Assembly: GCF_026262505.1 (NCBI RefSeq)
Contig: NC_067205.1
Location: 21,485,585-21,549,584, forward strand
DNA length: 64,000 bases
Direction: 5' to 3'
From: Trichomonas vaginalis G3
Lineage: Eukaryota; Parabasalia; Trichomonadida; Trichomonadidae
Shown here one piece after another: positions 11,001 to 22,046 of the stretch (positions within the stretch are counted from its first letter, which is position 1; each line of letters begins with the position of its first letter). The translations under genes and the position numbers were made by a program. The notes beneath the pieces are model-generated. The model was not told where the DNA came from. It saw only the letters and a list, made by a program, of their open reading frames with translations, and did not search any database.

Positions 11001-12221
11001 TCACTTTTCTAGTGACCCTTTTCGGTACGGAACAAAAAATGTGAATTCATGTTCATTTGTAATTGTAACATCTTCAATATTATGTCGAGAACTGTTGTCG
11101 ATGACATAGAAGAAGTAAATATGTTCTGCATTGTTTTCGTTTGTGAATGTTCCTGAGACTGTGATATTTCTATCAATTTTGTTGTGGTATGTAGACAGAG
11201 GTTCTTTGTTGACAATGAGAGATGGATTGTTGAATATATATATGAAATTAATGTTTTCTTCATTTGATTTCTTAAGACTTTCATCATAACAATAAATTGT
11301 GACTTTGTGAATTCCTTCATTCAAGTATGATGGAATATCGATGTTTTTATTGAATTCATGAGATGATGTATTATAAATTGTTATTCTTTCAACAAGTCGT
11401 TCTAAACCATTGTCATCAATAATGTAATTTATTGTAACTGTTCCACTTCCATCAAGATCAGTGACACTTTCCTTTGATTTCAATTTGATTATTTATTCCT
11501 TTTCGAATTTGTTGATTGTTTTCTGTTGTTATAGAAATTGATGGTGTGTTGTAATTGAAATCAAATTGATAATGCAAATGATTTGAGTCTTTTTGATTAG
11601 AATCAACAGCCCAAATATAAATTATATGTGTTCCTTCTGAGAATGATGATGGAATTTTAACTGTGAAATCAAAATCATAATTTGTATTTATTTCATTGAC
11701 TACTATTGATTGTGATGTCTTCTTAGTTGCTGTTTCACTGTCAAATTGGCAGTAAATATCAATTAGTTCATTGCCATCACGATCTGAAACAGATAAAGTA
11801 ACAAAGATGTTGTAATCTGTATTCTTTGTGTATGATGACTTAGGAGCTGTTGTGATACTGATAATTGATGGATTATAAATGTATTCGAATGAAAGATTAT
11901 ATGTTTTGCTATTAAAACCATCTTTTAATAAATAAATATGAATTGTGTGATTGTTCTCTGGTAAATCATTTGGAAAAGTGATTGGTTTAGTGAAAGTTTC
12001 ATCATTTGAATCGACTTGAACTTCGTATTGATTTTGAGTGTTATTATCTTCGTTGAAGTAATATTTAATGAGAGCTGTTGATTCTCCATTTGGATAACTT
12101 GCAATTCCTGATAATGTCAATGTCTGACCACTGTTCTTTATAATTTTTGTTGGATTTAAACCTAAATTAGATAGAGTAAGTTTATTTGAATATCCAACTG
12201 CAAATTCTAAAGAATTCTCGT
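11001..12221 (-). pseudogene. modular surface-type protein, middle part, U1
   Basis: Same segment as 20827-22046 but the frame is interrupted once, giving two overlapping open stretches (11001-11483 and 11458-12120). V1 carries the same break. Confidence 0.6.
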
Positions 12222-13178
12222 AAACGAAAAAGGGGATTTGACTCCGTCAAATCCCCGCTCGCAAAAAGTGGACTTTACATGTCAAATTTTATATGCATGT
12301 AATGTCCACTTTTATGAGTTTTAGGAAGGAATTGGAAGCCATGAGTTACTGACATTTCATCAGTATCTCATAGCCTCCAATTCCTTCTTAAAATGGGAGA
12401 AACTTTGTCCGAATAGTTTAACATTCGGACAAAGTTTCTCCCATTTTAAGAAGGAATTGGAGGGTAAGAGATATACCATATGAATGTATATCTCTTACCC
12501 TCCAATTCCTTCTAGAAAGTGTCCAAACTTTGGGTTAATTGCAAACTATTAACCCAAAGTTTGGACACTTTCAAGTGGAGATGGAAGGCTTTGGGGTATA
12601 TATTAATACAATATACCTCAAAGCCTTCCATCTCCACTACAAATGGGAGAAACTTTGTCCGAATAGTTTAACATTCGGACAAAGTTTCTCCCATCTTTCA
12701 ATGTAATTGCTACCTGTGAGGTACTGACTTGAAGTCAGTGCTTCACAGGTAGCAATATCCAAAAATTTAAAAACATTTTATCAGTTCGTTAAAGAACTAG
12801 AGCCTCCTAGGTACTGAACCAGAATCAGTGCCTAGGGGACTCTAGTGATCTATATAAATCTGAGAAACTTTGAGGAAATTGTTCGACATTTCCTCAAAGT
12901 TTCTCAGCAATTTAGCGAGGAATGTTCGTTATCGTGTAGATATTTATAATATATACATGATAACAAACATTCCCCGCTAAAAGATGTAAAATCTTATAAG
13001 AAATAATTGCAAAAGAATAACAAATTGCAACAAATTTTATATGAAACTGAACCTTATGAGGTAGTGATTCAAGATCACCGCCTCATAAGATTCAGTTTCA
13101 ATCTCAAGTATCTCAAAAGTAAGGCTCTATTTTTGCCATGTAAAGTGTCACTTTACTGTCAAACCGTTTTTATCGTTT
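12222..13178. mobile_element. hairpin element HA2, U1
   Basis: The 0.96-kb protein-less insertion described at 22047-23002. TCGT target duplications lie at 12218-12221 and 13179-13182. Confidence 0.65.
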
Positions 13179-13639
13179 TCGTTTACAACAGAATCAATAT
13201 TAGTTAATTGATTATCACTCTTAGCTTGTGCAGTTAATATGTGATCACCATAATCTAAATCGGAAATATAAATCGATACATCTGAATCAAATGTTCTAGC
13301 AATTGGATTAGTATTTTTTGTTCTTTTTAATTCTGAATCAATATAAAATTTTATCTCCACAGAATTACCTGGAGGATTATATACAGTATAATAAACAACC
13401 CAAACATTGTTTTTATCTGGAATCGTTTTCTTAGTTGGTTCTGTAAGTTCAATTCTAAATTCATCACCTGCAAGTAAATTTTTCTTATCATTTTCATATT
13501 TGTAATTATATTTTAATTTGATTTTTTTTTCATTTCTTTCAGAAAAATTATCTTTTGAATTTTCAAAATATTCATCCATATTACGAGTATTATTGTGAAA
13601 TATCGATTTAGATTCACTTAATAATGTAATATTAGACAT
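13148..13639 (-). CDS. modular surface-type protein, N-terminal part, U1
   Basis: Identical in length to the segment at 22972-23463. The last residues come from the HA2 insertion end. Confidence 0.55.
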   Translation of the reverse strand: MSNITLLSESKSIFHNNTRNMDEYFENSKDNFSERNEKKIKLKYNYKYENDKKNLLAGDEFRIELTEPTKKTIPDKNNVWVVYYTVYNPPGNSVEIKFYIDSELKRTKNTNPIARTFDSDVSIYISDLDYGDHILTAQAKSDNQLTNIDSVVNENDKNGLTVK

Positions 13640-14019
13640 TTTCGTTTACGTAATTCGTTCATTTTTCTTGAGTTCGGAAATTTTGTTGTCAAAAAGATAA
13701 AACATATCATTGATATGTAGTGACATACATTTGTATTGTAAAGTTTATGTAGATTTAACAAGATTAATATGATTTCGTCAAAATTATTAAGTAAAAATTT
13801 TAAAATTTTAGTTTCTGGCGTTTGATATTCGTTCAATATCGTTAATTTATTAGTATTGTTCGTCAGAAATTATTGTCATACTGATGAAATTTGATTTCAT
13901 TCCTTCAAATTAATGAAGGTCTCCATCAAAGTTTCCGTAAAAAAACTTCATTCTGTCAAATTAAGTCTTCCAATAACAAATTATTATATATATAAGAAAG
14001 TTTGATGAATTATTATTTC
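13640..14019. other. non-coding spacer upstream of the modular gene
   Basis: AT-rich spacer between the short ORF and the N-terminal part of the modular gene; equivalents at 23464-23843, 33290-33667 and 54959-55338. It holds a TTG-starting open stretch of 72 codons that overlaps the start of the modular gene and that I do not accept as a gene, plus small inverted repeats (GAAATTTGATTTC, TTCATTAATTTGAA-like). Confidence 0.4.
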
Positions 14020-14139
14020 TTAGGAACTCAACAATTCCTCTGTATACATTTCATTTAGTACTGTCCAAGGGTAATACTTGCTTGATTCCTCAATAAAGCA
14101 ATATATTTCACTCCATGATGCATCGTTGGATATCCCCAT
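14020..14139 (-). CDS. short conserved ORF, 39 aa, U1
   Basis: ATG-initiated ORF, product contains ASWSEIYCFIEESSKYYPW and ends EELLSS. It is preserved without change of frame in all complete units (23844-23963, 33668-33787, 55339-55458). It resembles the C-terminal end of a larger protein, with a stop a few codons upstream of the ATG. It lies downstream of the transporter gene on the same strand. Real small gene or gene remnant; family unknown. Confidence 0.35.
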   Translation of the reverse strand: MGISNDASWSEIYCFIEESSKYYPWTVLNEMYTEELLSS

Positions 14140-14295
14140 ATCTTCCAAATAGACAAGTTATATAGTTGTTATTTTATATTTTATTGTATTTATACTATTG
14201 ATATTCACGCACTTGAATCAAAGCATACATAAATTGTACTTATTGATCAAAAAAATATTTAATTATATTTAAAATGATTTAGTATTTATTAAAAA

Positions 14296-15450
14296 TCAAA
14301 TTATTGGAGTAGTCATAGCATCTAATTCATATTTTTCTTTCTCCTTGTTTGCCTTTAAATCTGGGAACAGAACTATTCCATAAATAATGAAGAGAATATC
14401 GAAGATTACGAAAACAATAAGCCAAATTTTGCTTCGACTATAAATATAAATTATTTGTGTTATTTCAGAACAAATTGAATATAATATTTGAGAGAAGAAA
14501 ATTAAATTATCTGAAAATTGACAAATCAATGATAATCCTACACTGTTAAGACCTAAGAATAGACTTATAGTGTTACCACTTGCTACTCCATAGCTAAACA
14601 TGTTTCGTTTGCCCGTGAAAGCTAAAATTGAACAAATTATCAGGAAAATCAAGGAAAAGGCGGATGAAATTATCCAATGTATTCTTAATCCAAAGAAATA
14701 AATTGAAAAAGCAATAGAAATGAGAATAATACTAATAATTATTTGAAGAATATTATTAACTTGGATTATTTTGTAAGAAGATATGTGTTCTGGGGTTGCA
14801 TTTGATATGACTATGTCAACAATGATTATTAATGGAGCTAAAATTAAGAGAATTGAATGAAAAATGTATTTTTCTCTTTAGAAGCGTTTGATCTTGCTGT
14901 TATTTCAGGAGTTATGTTCGGAATAAACCAAATAAGTATACTTTGGATCAAAGAAATGGATGCAAAAACGTATAAAAAATTTTCTGTGAGATGTGTATAA
15001 TGTATGGTTTCCGATATATGTTCCAAATATAATACCAACAAAATGAAGGATTCCGTATGAATCTCTTGTATTTTCTGGCGAAATATGCGAAATGTACAAA
15101 GGATTCATCAATAAATGGATATTTGCGGCTATCAATTGAAAGGCAATGACAACAAAAGCAGCAAAAACGTTATCCTTAGATATTGAAGCTTTTGATACAA
15201 GAGCGATTGAATTTGAAATACCTGCAGCAATTAAAATAAATTTTGTTCCGAATTTCCTGTAAGTAAATATAGAGGAAACAAGTGTGATGATGGTTATTGG
15301 TAAAACTATAGCAGCTAAAATATATTGATTCAGTGAGAGGCCTGAAAGAAAAAATATAGGAACACTCTTCCAATTTGCAATCGCACTTAATGCTGATCCA
15401 ACGAATACAACTCCTACATAATATAATTGCTTATTCAATAAGATTCCCAT
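14296..15450 (-). pseudogene. sugar-porter-like membrane protein A, U1 (broken)
   Basis: Copy of the gene intact at 33944-35101. Here the frame is split into pieces (main stretches 14296-14652 and 14905-15450), about one or two breaks. V1 has the same state. Confidence 0.65.
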
Positions 15451-15611
15451 AATTGTCAAATTTGACAACGATACATTTTTCTGACATTGGATCCATATTG
15501 AAAAATTGAGAAAAATCTTAAAACCGCTTTAAATAGAATGTATTGTTTCATTAATGAAAAAATTTTGATAAAAAAATCTAAAAAAATCTAATAAATTCGC
15601 TAAAAAATTGT

Positions 15612-16784
15612 TTAAATAATTGGAGTATTCAGATTGTCTGACTTTGATTTTTCTTCTTCCTGTATGTTCTTTAGTTCTGGGAACAATGTAAAGCCATATA
15701 CAATTGTAAATATGCCAAAAACAATAAAAATGATGAGCCAAATCTTACTGAAGAGAAATATATGGATAGTGTCAATCAAAGACTCGCAAACAATGTTAAG
15801 AATTTGAGAAAAGAAAATAAGATTATCTGAAAATTGACAAATAAGAGAGAGGCCAACGCTGCTTAAACCCAAGTTCATACTTATATTAAAAAGATCTCCC
15901 ATTATAAATCTAAATATGTTAGATTTGTTCATGAAATTTAATATTGTAACAATTATTAAGAAAACTAATACAAAAATAGAGGAAACTATCCAATGCTTCC
16001 TTAATCCAAAGAAATAAATCGTAAATATGATTGTTATAATTGTTATCAACGTTAATACATAAAAAACAATGTTAACTATGTTAACCTGATCAACAACTGA
16101 ATGATCATGTACTATTGGAGCACAGTACCTAGGTACTGCATTTAATCCAGACAAAAATGGAAGTAACGTTAATGCAGCTGTATGGAACCAAAGTTTAACG
16201 TTTCTTGGAGCTTGTAATTCTTCGGAAGTTTCGGGAGTCATGTTAGGAATGAAGATAGTAAGAATGGATTGTATGATTGAGATGGCTGCATAAACGTATG
16301 AGAAAATTTTCCAATGTGGAGATATTGCAATACGAAAACCACTTATGGATCCAATTACTAAACCAATAAAATGGAATATTCCATATGAATTTCTTGTATT
16401 TGACATTGAAATATGAGAAATATATAATGGATTCATCAAATTACACATAATATATCCAACACCAATGAATGTTCCAGTAATATAAACGAGATATGAAGTG
16501 TTGGCTGCATTGAATGTCGCAATAATTAAACCAATTGCGATTAAAATACCGTTTATTATTGAATTGATTCTAGTTCCAAGTTTTTTGTACATCCAAATGG
16601 ACAATACAATTGCTATTATTTCAACGAGGAATACTATTGGAAAATAGTAGTAAGTACTGTAATTTACTTCAATGATTTTGCTAGCAAGTATACTTTTCTA
16701 CATTGTCGCTGCAGTATGAGTGACTACGGTGCCAAGAAATGCAACTCCGGCATACATAAGTTGCTTGTTGAGGATGATACCCAT
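15612..16784 (-). pseudogene. sugar-porter-like membrane protein B, U1
   Basis: Copy of the gene intact at 56931-58103. One early break leaves an open frame of 330 codons (15612-16604), so the first membrane segments are cut off. U2 and U3 share the same break; V1 does not. Confidence 0.6.
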
Positions 16785-16802
16785 AATAATGGCAAATGAC
16801 AA

Positions 16803-17409
16803 TCTGTCTGACAGCGGATCTCTTATGAAAAAATTGAGGCAAATCTGAATGTCAGATATGTTTTGATGTATTTAGGTAGAATCTAAATTCTTGCAAAACA
16901 AACCGTAAAATTTACAATGGGCTCATTGAATATTTTATAAGAATCGAAAATTGAGGGAATCAATAAAATTTTAAAACGAACATTGACTAACCATAAGAGG
17001 AAACACATAATATGGAAAATATTTGATTAGAAGGGTAATTTTTCCACTTCAAATCATGTGAGTTCTTTCGATTTGATAAAATATTAATAAAAAAATATTT
17101 AAATAAATATGATTTTATAGTATAATTAATAATTTTAACATAGATAAGTGAAAACAAACTATGTTAACAAGCTGATTTGGGATCTAAATATTAATAAAAT
17201 TAAATATCATGTTGATGGATTTGATGAGGCATTGATTTAATATAGTTGATGGATTTTTTACCTGTGAAAGAAAAAGCAAATATTTTGATAATCATAAATA
17301 AATTGAAATAAATGCAATAGAATTACATTTGATAACCATAATAAATGAGCGTATTATTCAGATGTTTTAACATGATTTCAGCTAAATATTACAAAAAATA
17401 GCAGGGATT
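16803..17409. other. non-coding spacer, about 600 bp
   Basis: Very AT-rich spacer between transporter gene B and the end of the modular gene; equivalents 26629-27236, 36454-37060 and 58122-58728. I see no ORF or strong repeat. It must hold the promoter of gene B and the 3' signals of the modular gene. Confidence 0.4.
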
Positions 17410-18588
17410 TTATTTAGAAGATTTTGAAATAGTTAATGTTAATGCATAAATTGTTTTAGGAATCGAAAGGATGTTCTTGTGTTTGTTGTCTTTCAGACTG
17501 TTAGGAATAACAAAAAATGTTAATGGTTGATGTGATGATGTTTTATTATCATCATCAACAACATAAAGATAAATTGAATGAAATCCACATGAAATAGAAT
17601 CAATTCCAATTGATTCGGTGAATGGACGTTGATTATTATCATAAATATAAAATGTTGTTAAATCATTAAATGTTTCTTCATCAAGTTTGTATTTGATTGT
17701 AAATGTTCCTCGCTCATCTGAATCTTGAACAAAACCATCAATATAAAGCTTCTTATTGACATCTTTGACAAATGTCTGATTATTTCTTGTTGTTATTGAT
17801 AATAATGGTGAATTATAAAAATATTGAAAAGCTGATCGAAAAGGAGTAGATGTTTTATTTGATTCATCAGTTGCTGTTACTATAAGATGATGTAATGATT
17901 CAGTCAGTTCTGATGGAAATTCTAGATCAAAGGAAAATGGATGTTCATTAATATTTAAAATTTCAATAGTTTTAGTGTCAATGATGTCGTTGTCAATGTA
18001 ACATCGAATAGTGACAAGACCTGTGCCATCAAGATCTACAATCTGACCTTCAAGATGAATACTCTTGTTCAAACATCGATGATATGGACCGTTCTCGAAT
18101 GTGTTGATTGTGAGTTCGGGTGAATTGTATTCATAATAAAAATAAATATGTTCTTCGTTTGATTTCTTGTTGTGTTCATCTGAGCAATAAATTGTGATAC
18201 TGTGAACAGATTCTGAAAATGCTGTTGGAAATTCAACTTCGTTAGAAAATGAAATAATACATTCTGTGTTCATGGATTCTGAATGTAATTCTGAATATGG
18301 ATAATCATCAAATTTGTAAAAGATAGAGATATGACCTGTGCAGTCCGAATCTTCGATACTTCCCTCAATATTGATAAATTTGTTTGTTGTCTTGTGGAAT
18401 CTGCTGAAATTATATGTTGAAACCGAAACAATTGGTGAATTGAAAACAAATTCGGATGTCTTAGTGTAGTTTGATGATGTTTTGAAGAAGCTGTCTTCAA
18501 TCCAAATAAAAATTGTATGATTACTCTCTGAATCGTATTCTTCGAAGATTTCTGATGTTGGAATAAAAAATGTGAATTCATATACCAT
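17410..18588 (-). CDS. modular surface-type protein, C-terminal part, U1
   Basis: Same as the segment at 27237-28415, 392 codons, open throughout. Confidence 0.65.
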   Translation of the reverse strand: MVYEFTFFIPTSEIFEEYDSESNHTIFIWIEDSFFKTSSNYTKTSEFVFNSPIVSVSTYNFSRFHKTTNKFINIEGSIEDSDCTGHISIFYKFDDYPYSELHSESMNTECIISFSNEVEFPTAFSESVHSITIYCSDEHNKKSNEEHIYFYYEYNSPELTINTFENGPYHRCLNKSIHLEGQIVDLDGTGLVTIRCYIDNDIIDTKTIEILNINEHPFSFDLEFPSELTESLHHLIVTATDESNKTSTPFRSAFQYFYNSPLLSITTRNNQTFVKDVNKKLYIDGFVQDSDERGTFTIKYKLDEETFNDLTTFYIYDNNQRPFTESIGIDSISCGFHSIYLYVVDDDNKTSSHQPLTFFVIPNSLKDNKHKNILSIPKTIYALTLTISKSSK

Positions 18589-18722
18589 ACCGAAAAGGGT
18601 CGCTAGAAAAAGTGACTTTTGGCGCCAAAATTATTTTTTAAAAAAAAACTTATTTTTATTATTTAATCAATATTACACCATTACATATTATTTTTTATAT
18701 CAAATCCATACTATTTTTCAGA

Positions 18723-19901
18723 ATGGAAGTTTTTGTAAACTTTTACAAAACTCAAATGGATCCATATCACTGGCATCGTACCTCCAGAAAATTAGTTGAC
18801 ATCGAATGGCTAAAGGAATCGGTTCAACAAATTAACTCTGGAATGAAGCTAAAGGATATTTGCAAAAAGGCCCGTTTAAATAATGGTACCTTTCGTGAAA
18901 TATCCAAAACCATGTTCAAAAAGCTTGTCAGAGAAAATAATTTGGAATTAATTCCAAAAAGAGGAAGAAAACAAATAGAAATTAATCTTGATGCCTGCCA
19001 AGCTTATGCAAATTTGAAAGATTTAATGCCCGATGCAGGCATCAATAAAATTATTCAGAAAATGAAAACAGACCTTGTCAATATTGAGAAGAATCCAGAA
19101 GAATTTCAAAAAATTCAATCAGAAATTCAAAAAAATGGAGAAATAAATTATGAGTCTGGAAACTGGCTCGATGAAGTTGACCGCACAACTTTAGTTCCAG
19201 TTGTGACTCCAATAGAAGGTACGCCTATTGAAATAAATCCATTACGCGAATCTCTTCAAACGGCAACATACATTACAAAAAATTTCGATTCTCCCTTATA
19301 TAGAATGGGCAGGAAAATACACGAAGCGATTATCGCAGATACTCCCCCTCAAAATCAAGAAAATCAGCAAAAATACATTCCTCGAAATTATCTAGCATCC
19401 AAATGTCATCAAATTTGGCATGCTGATATCCACTATTGGAGGAAACGAATAGGCAAATATTTGTTTGCGATAATAGACGACAGATCGCGAAAAATCATAG
19501 ATTTTAATTTATTTACCGAAAAAACAGCTCAAAATACAACTGCAGTTCTTAAAAGAGCATTAAGTACTCTACCTCAACCACCATACGCTATTTGGACTGA
19601 TAACGGCCTTGAAAATAAAAGCTCATTTCATCAACTTTTGGTTGAACGTGGAATTGAGCATATTTTCATTCAACCGGGCAATCCACAGGCAAATGGTAAG
19701 ATTGAGAGATGGTGGCCATACGTGGAAAGAAACTGCAAGTCAGAATCAGATCTTCCACGGGTCATCAGATTTTACAATAATATGCCCCATTCTTCTTTGC
19801 CTGTGAATCCTGAAACGAACGTTTACTTTACGCCGAATGAATTCGAGGCCAGTGAAATTGATGATCACTGGTATCGAAATCCAGAACAAGAACCATTCTA
19901 G
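18723..19901 (+). CDS. DD35E integrase/transposase, 392 aa
   Basis: Catalyses strand transfer of the surrounding element (family knowledge). Residues 36-83 form a basic helix-turn-helix-like region (MKLKDICKKARLNNGTFREI). The rve/RNase H-fold core runs from about 222 to 335 with Asp235 (IWHAD), Asp293 (WTDNG) and Glu328 (GKIERWW), so the last spacing is exactly 35. HIFIQPGNPQANGKIERWW is the typical integrase end of the core. No HHCC zinc finger or chromodomain is seen. The start is the ATG at 18723, with TCA five bases upstream, an initiator-like arrangement. In U3 and U4 the frame happens to stay open further left into the inverted repeat, but only from a GTG. This copy is intact. Confidence 0.85.
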   Translation: MEVFVNFYKTQMDPYHWHRTSRKLVDIEWLKESVQQINSGMKLKDICKKARLNNGTFREISKTMFKKLVRENNLELIPKRGRKQIEINLDACQAYANLKDLMPDAGINKIIQKMKTDLVNIEKNPEEFQKIQSEIQKNGEINYESGNWLDEVDRTTLVPVVTPIEGTPIEINPLRESLQTATYITKNFDSPLYRMGRKIHEAIIADTPPQNQENQQKYIPRNYLASKCHQIWHADIHYWRKRIGKYLFAIIDDRSRKIIDFNLFTEKTAQNTTAVLKRALSTLPQPPYAIWTDNGLENKSSFHQLLVERGIEHIFIQPGNPQANGKIERWWPYVERNCKSESDLPRVIRFYNNMPHSSLPVNPETNVYFTPNEFEASEIDDHWYRNPEQEPF

Positions 19902-20364
19902 ATAGTCGACGGTCAATTAAAAAACCTTAAGGAAAGCATTGACGAGTTCAGAAAATGAAAATCTCGAGCAAGTTCAATAAATTTTCAACAAATTCTCAAA
20001 TCATTACGAATAAACACTTAATATTATCGTATTTACATCTTTTTAATACAACTATTTACTTACTGATGATTCATTGCAAATCGTAGATTTGGATGATAAG
20101 TTATCTAACAAAAGTTTCCGAGCTTACCGCTTAAAACAATAGCCTACATCATATCTACGAATACCTCGGTACTCCGAGGCTACAGTTTTGCGCAGAAAGT
20201 TCAAAAAGTGACTTCGAATGCTAAGTTATCTAACAAAAATTTCCGAGCTTACAGTTTAAAACAATAGTCTACATCATATCTACGAATACCTCGTTACTCC
20301 GAGGTTCAGGTTAGTAAAAATCAATCTAAAAATATTTTTTTATGTACGTTAATGTAATCTGAGA
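19902..20364. repeat. integrase 3' region with two direct repeats
   Basis: No gene. Two copies of about 90 bp (20096-20182, 20220-20309) share AAGTTATCTAACAAAA, TTTCCGAGCTTAC and CTACATCATATCTACGAATA, and each ends in a small hairpin made of CCTCG and CGAGG arms around TACTC. Equivalents exist in every unit. Confidence 0.65.
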
Positions 20365-20659
20365 GTGAGAGGCATATAGGCATACTATATACCTCTCACC
20401 CTTCAATTCCTACCAGAAAGTTCGAAAACTTGGTCGCAATTGCATCTGATTGCGACCAAGTTTTCGAACTTTCTCGAGGGAATAGGAGCCTACAAAGCAC
20501 TGATTATGTATTAGTGCCTGGTAGGCTCCTATTCACTTTCTAAATGGGAGAAACTTTGCTTTCATAAGATAACATACGAACAAAGTTTCTCCCATTTAGA
20601 GTTTGAATTGAAGGGTGCGAGGTATATAGGCATACTATATACCTCTCACCCTTTAATTC
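20365..20659. repeat. hairpin cluster HA1, U2
   Basis: Five hairpins in a row. 20365-20399 is a TATA-type arm with GTGAGAGG. 20415-20474 has a perfect 26-bp stem around an 8-nt loop (TGCATCTG). 20480-20534 has a 14-bp outer stem plus an inner GCACTGAT/ATTAGTGC stem. 20541-20598 has an 18-bp stem with AAACTTTG. 20605-20659 is a TATA-type arm again. The order of stem families is symmetrical (3-1-2-1-3). Confidence 0.85.
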
Positions 20660-20826
20660 CTATGAAAACAGTTCTAAAATAAAAATAAAAAACAAACTTA
20701 AATTAACTATTAAATTTTTTATATTTTAATTTCATATTTTTAATAAAATTCCTTATATATTATAATTATTATATTAAAAACCCTTTCGAATTTTGGCGCG
20801 AAAATAAGAGTAGGTGTCACTTTTTG

Positions 20827-22046
20827 TCACTTTTCTAGTGACCCTTTTCGGTACGGAACAAAAAATGTGAATTCATGTTCATTTGTAATTGTAACATCTT
20901 CAATATTATGTCGAGAACTGTTGTCGATGACATAGAAGAAGTAAATATGTTCTGCATTGTTTTCGTTTGTGAATGTTCCTGAGACTGTGATATTTCTATC
21001 AATTTTGTTGTGGTATGTAGACAGAGGTTCTTTGTTGACAATGAGAGATGGATTGTTGAATATATATATGAAATTAATGTTTTCTTCATTTGATTTCTTA
21101 AGACTTTCATCATAACAATAAATTGTGACTTTGTGAATTCCTTCATTCAAGTATGATGGAATATCGATGTTTTTATTGAATTCATGAGATGATGTATTAT
21201 AAATTGTTATTCTTTCAACAAGTCGTTCTAAACCATTGTCATCAATAATGTAATTTATTGTAACTGTTCCACTTCCATCAAGATCAGTGACACTTCCTTT
21301 GATTTCAATTTGATTATTTATTCCTTTTCGAATTTGTTGATTGTTTTCTGTTGTTATAGAAATTGATGGTGTGTTGTAATTGAAATCAAATTGATAATGC
21401 AAATGATTTGAGTCTTTTTGATTAGAATCAACAGCCCAAATATAAATTATATGTGTTCCTTCTGAGAATGATGATGGAATTTTAACTGTGAAATCAAAAT
21501 CATAATTTGTATTTATTTCATTGACTACTATTGATTGTGATGTCTTCTTAGTTGCTGTTTCACTGTCAAATTGGCAGTAAATATCAATTAGTTCATTGCC
21601 ATCACGATCTGAAACAGATAAAGTAACAAAGATGTTGTAATCTGTATTCTTTGTGTATGATGACTTAGGAGCTGTTGTGATACTGATAATTGATGGATTA
21701 TAAATGTATTCGAATGAAAGATTATATGTTTTGCTATTAAAACCATCTTTTAATAAATAAATATGAATTGTGTGATTGTTCTCTGGTAAATCATTTGGAA
21801 AAGTGATTGGTTTAGTGAAAGTTTCATCATTTGAATCGACTTGAACTTCGTATTGATTTTGAGTGTTATTATCTTCGTTGAAGTAATATTTAATGAGAGC
21901 TGTTGATTCTCCATTTGGATAACTTGCAATTCCTGATAATGTCAATGTCTGACCACTGTTCTTTATAATTTTTGTTGGATTTAAACCTAAATTAGATAGA
22001 GTAAGTTTATTTGAATATCCAACTGCAAATTCTAAAGAATTCTCGT
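20827..22046 (-). CDS. modular surface-type protein, middle part (partial)
   Basis: A minus-strand frame open from HA2 to the integrase element, about 400 codons, without any ATG, so it is the interior of a gene and not a gene by itself. It contains repeated modules of about 95-100 residues. Each has a FEYIYNPSIISITT-type start, a GxVxDxDGxGxVxIxYxID core and an FxxxIxIPxxxxEGxHxVTIYCYDE-type end, which suggests Ig/cadherin-like beta sandwiches (inference). The last eight residues are encoded by the inverted repeat of the integrase element. It is upstream of the C-terminal part (17410-18588) in the direction of transcription. Confidence 0.7.

Larger units (their letters stand above)
9064..11027 (+). 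mobile_element. integrase element in U1, left part missing
   Basis: Right-hand part of the 2.27-kb element described at 18588-20853, with its right inverted repeat ending at 11027. The left end is lost to the gap. Confidence 0.75.
9064..18587. repeat. tandem unit U1 (left-truncated)
   Basis: First copy of the 9.82-kb unit, beginning inside the integrase gene. It is nearly identical to V1 (50389-59906) and carries more small differences from the other copies than they do from each other. Confidence 0.85.
18588..20853 (+). mobile_element. integrase element with inverted repeats and hairpins, U2
   Basis: The 2,266-bp element starts TACCGAAAAGGGTC and ends with its exact complement GACCCTTTTCGGTA. 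The similarity continues inward (CTAGAAAA and GTGAC) to about 28 bp, then GGCGC/GGCGCG on each side. Contents in order: left repeat, one integrase gene, a pair of direct repeats of about 90 bp (20096-20182 and 20220-20309), the HA1 hairpin cluster, an A/T-rich stretch, right repeat. It sits inside the modular gene. There is no clean short target duplication, but both flanks carry GGAAYAAAAAATGTGAATTC. It looks whole. IS3-like eukaryotic DNA transposons or a Polinton-derived relative are candidate families. Confidence 0.7.

Noticed and set aside
10981-11027. Host-encoded C-terminal tail on the middle part of the modular protein
   Set aside because: Its last eight residues are encoded by the inverted repeat of the integrase element, so they are not part of the original protein.
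13007-13207. ORFs of 65-67 codons on the plus strand inside HA2 (all units)
   Set aside because: They are hairpin arms read as protein, and the end changes with one base in the A/T run.
13618-13836. 72-codon ORF before the modular gene (also 23442, 33268 and 54937)
   Set aside because: It starts at TTG, overlaps the modular gene start, and its end is the other frame of that gene; coding character is weak.
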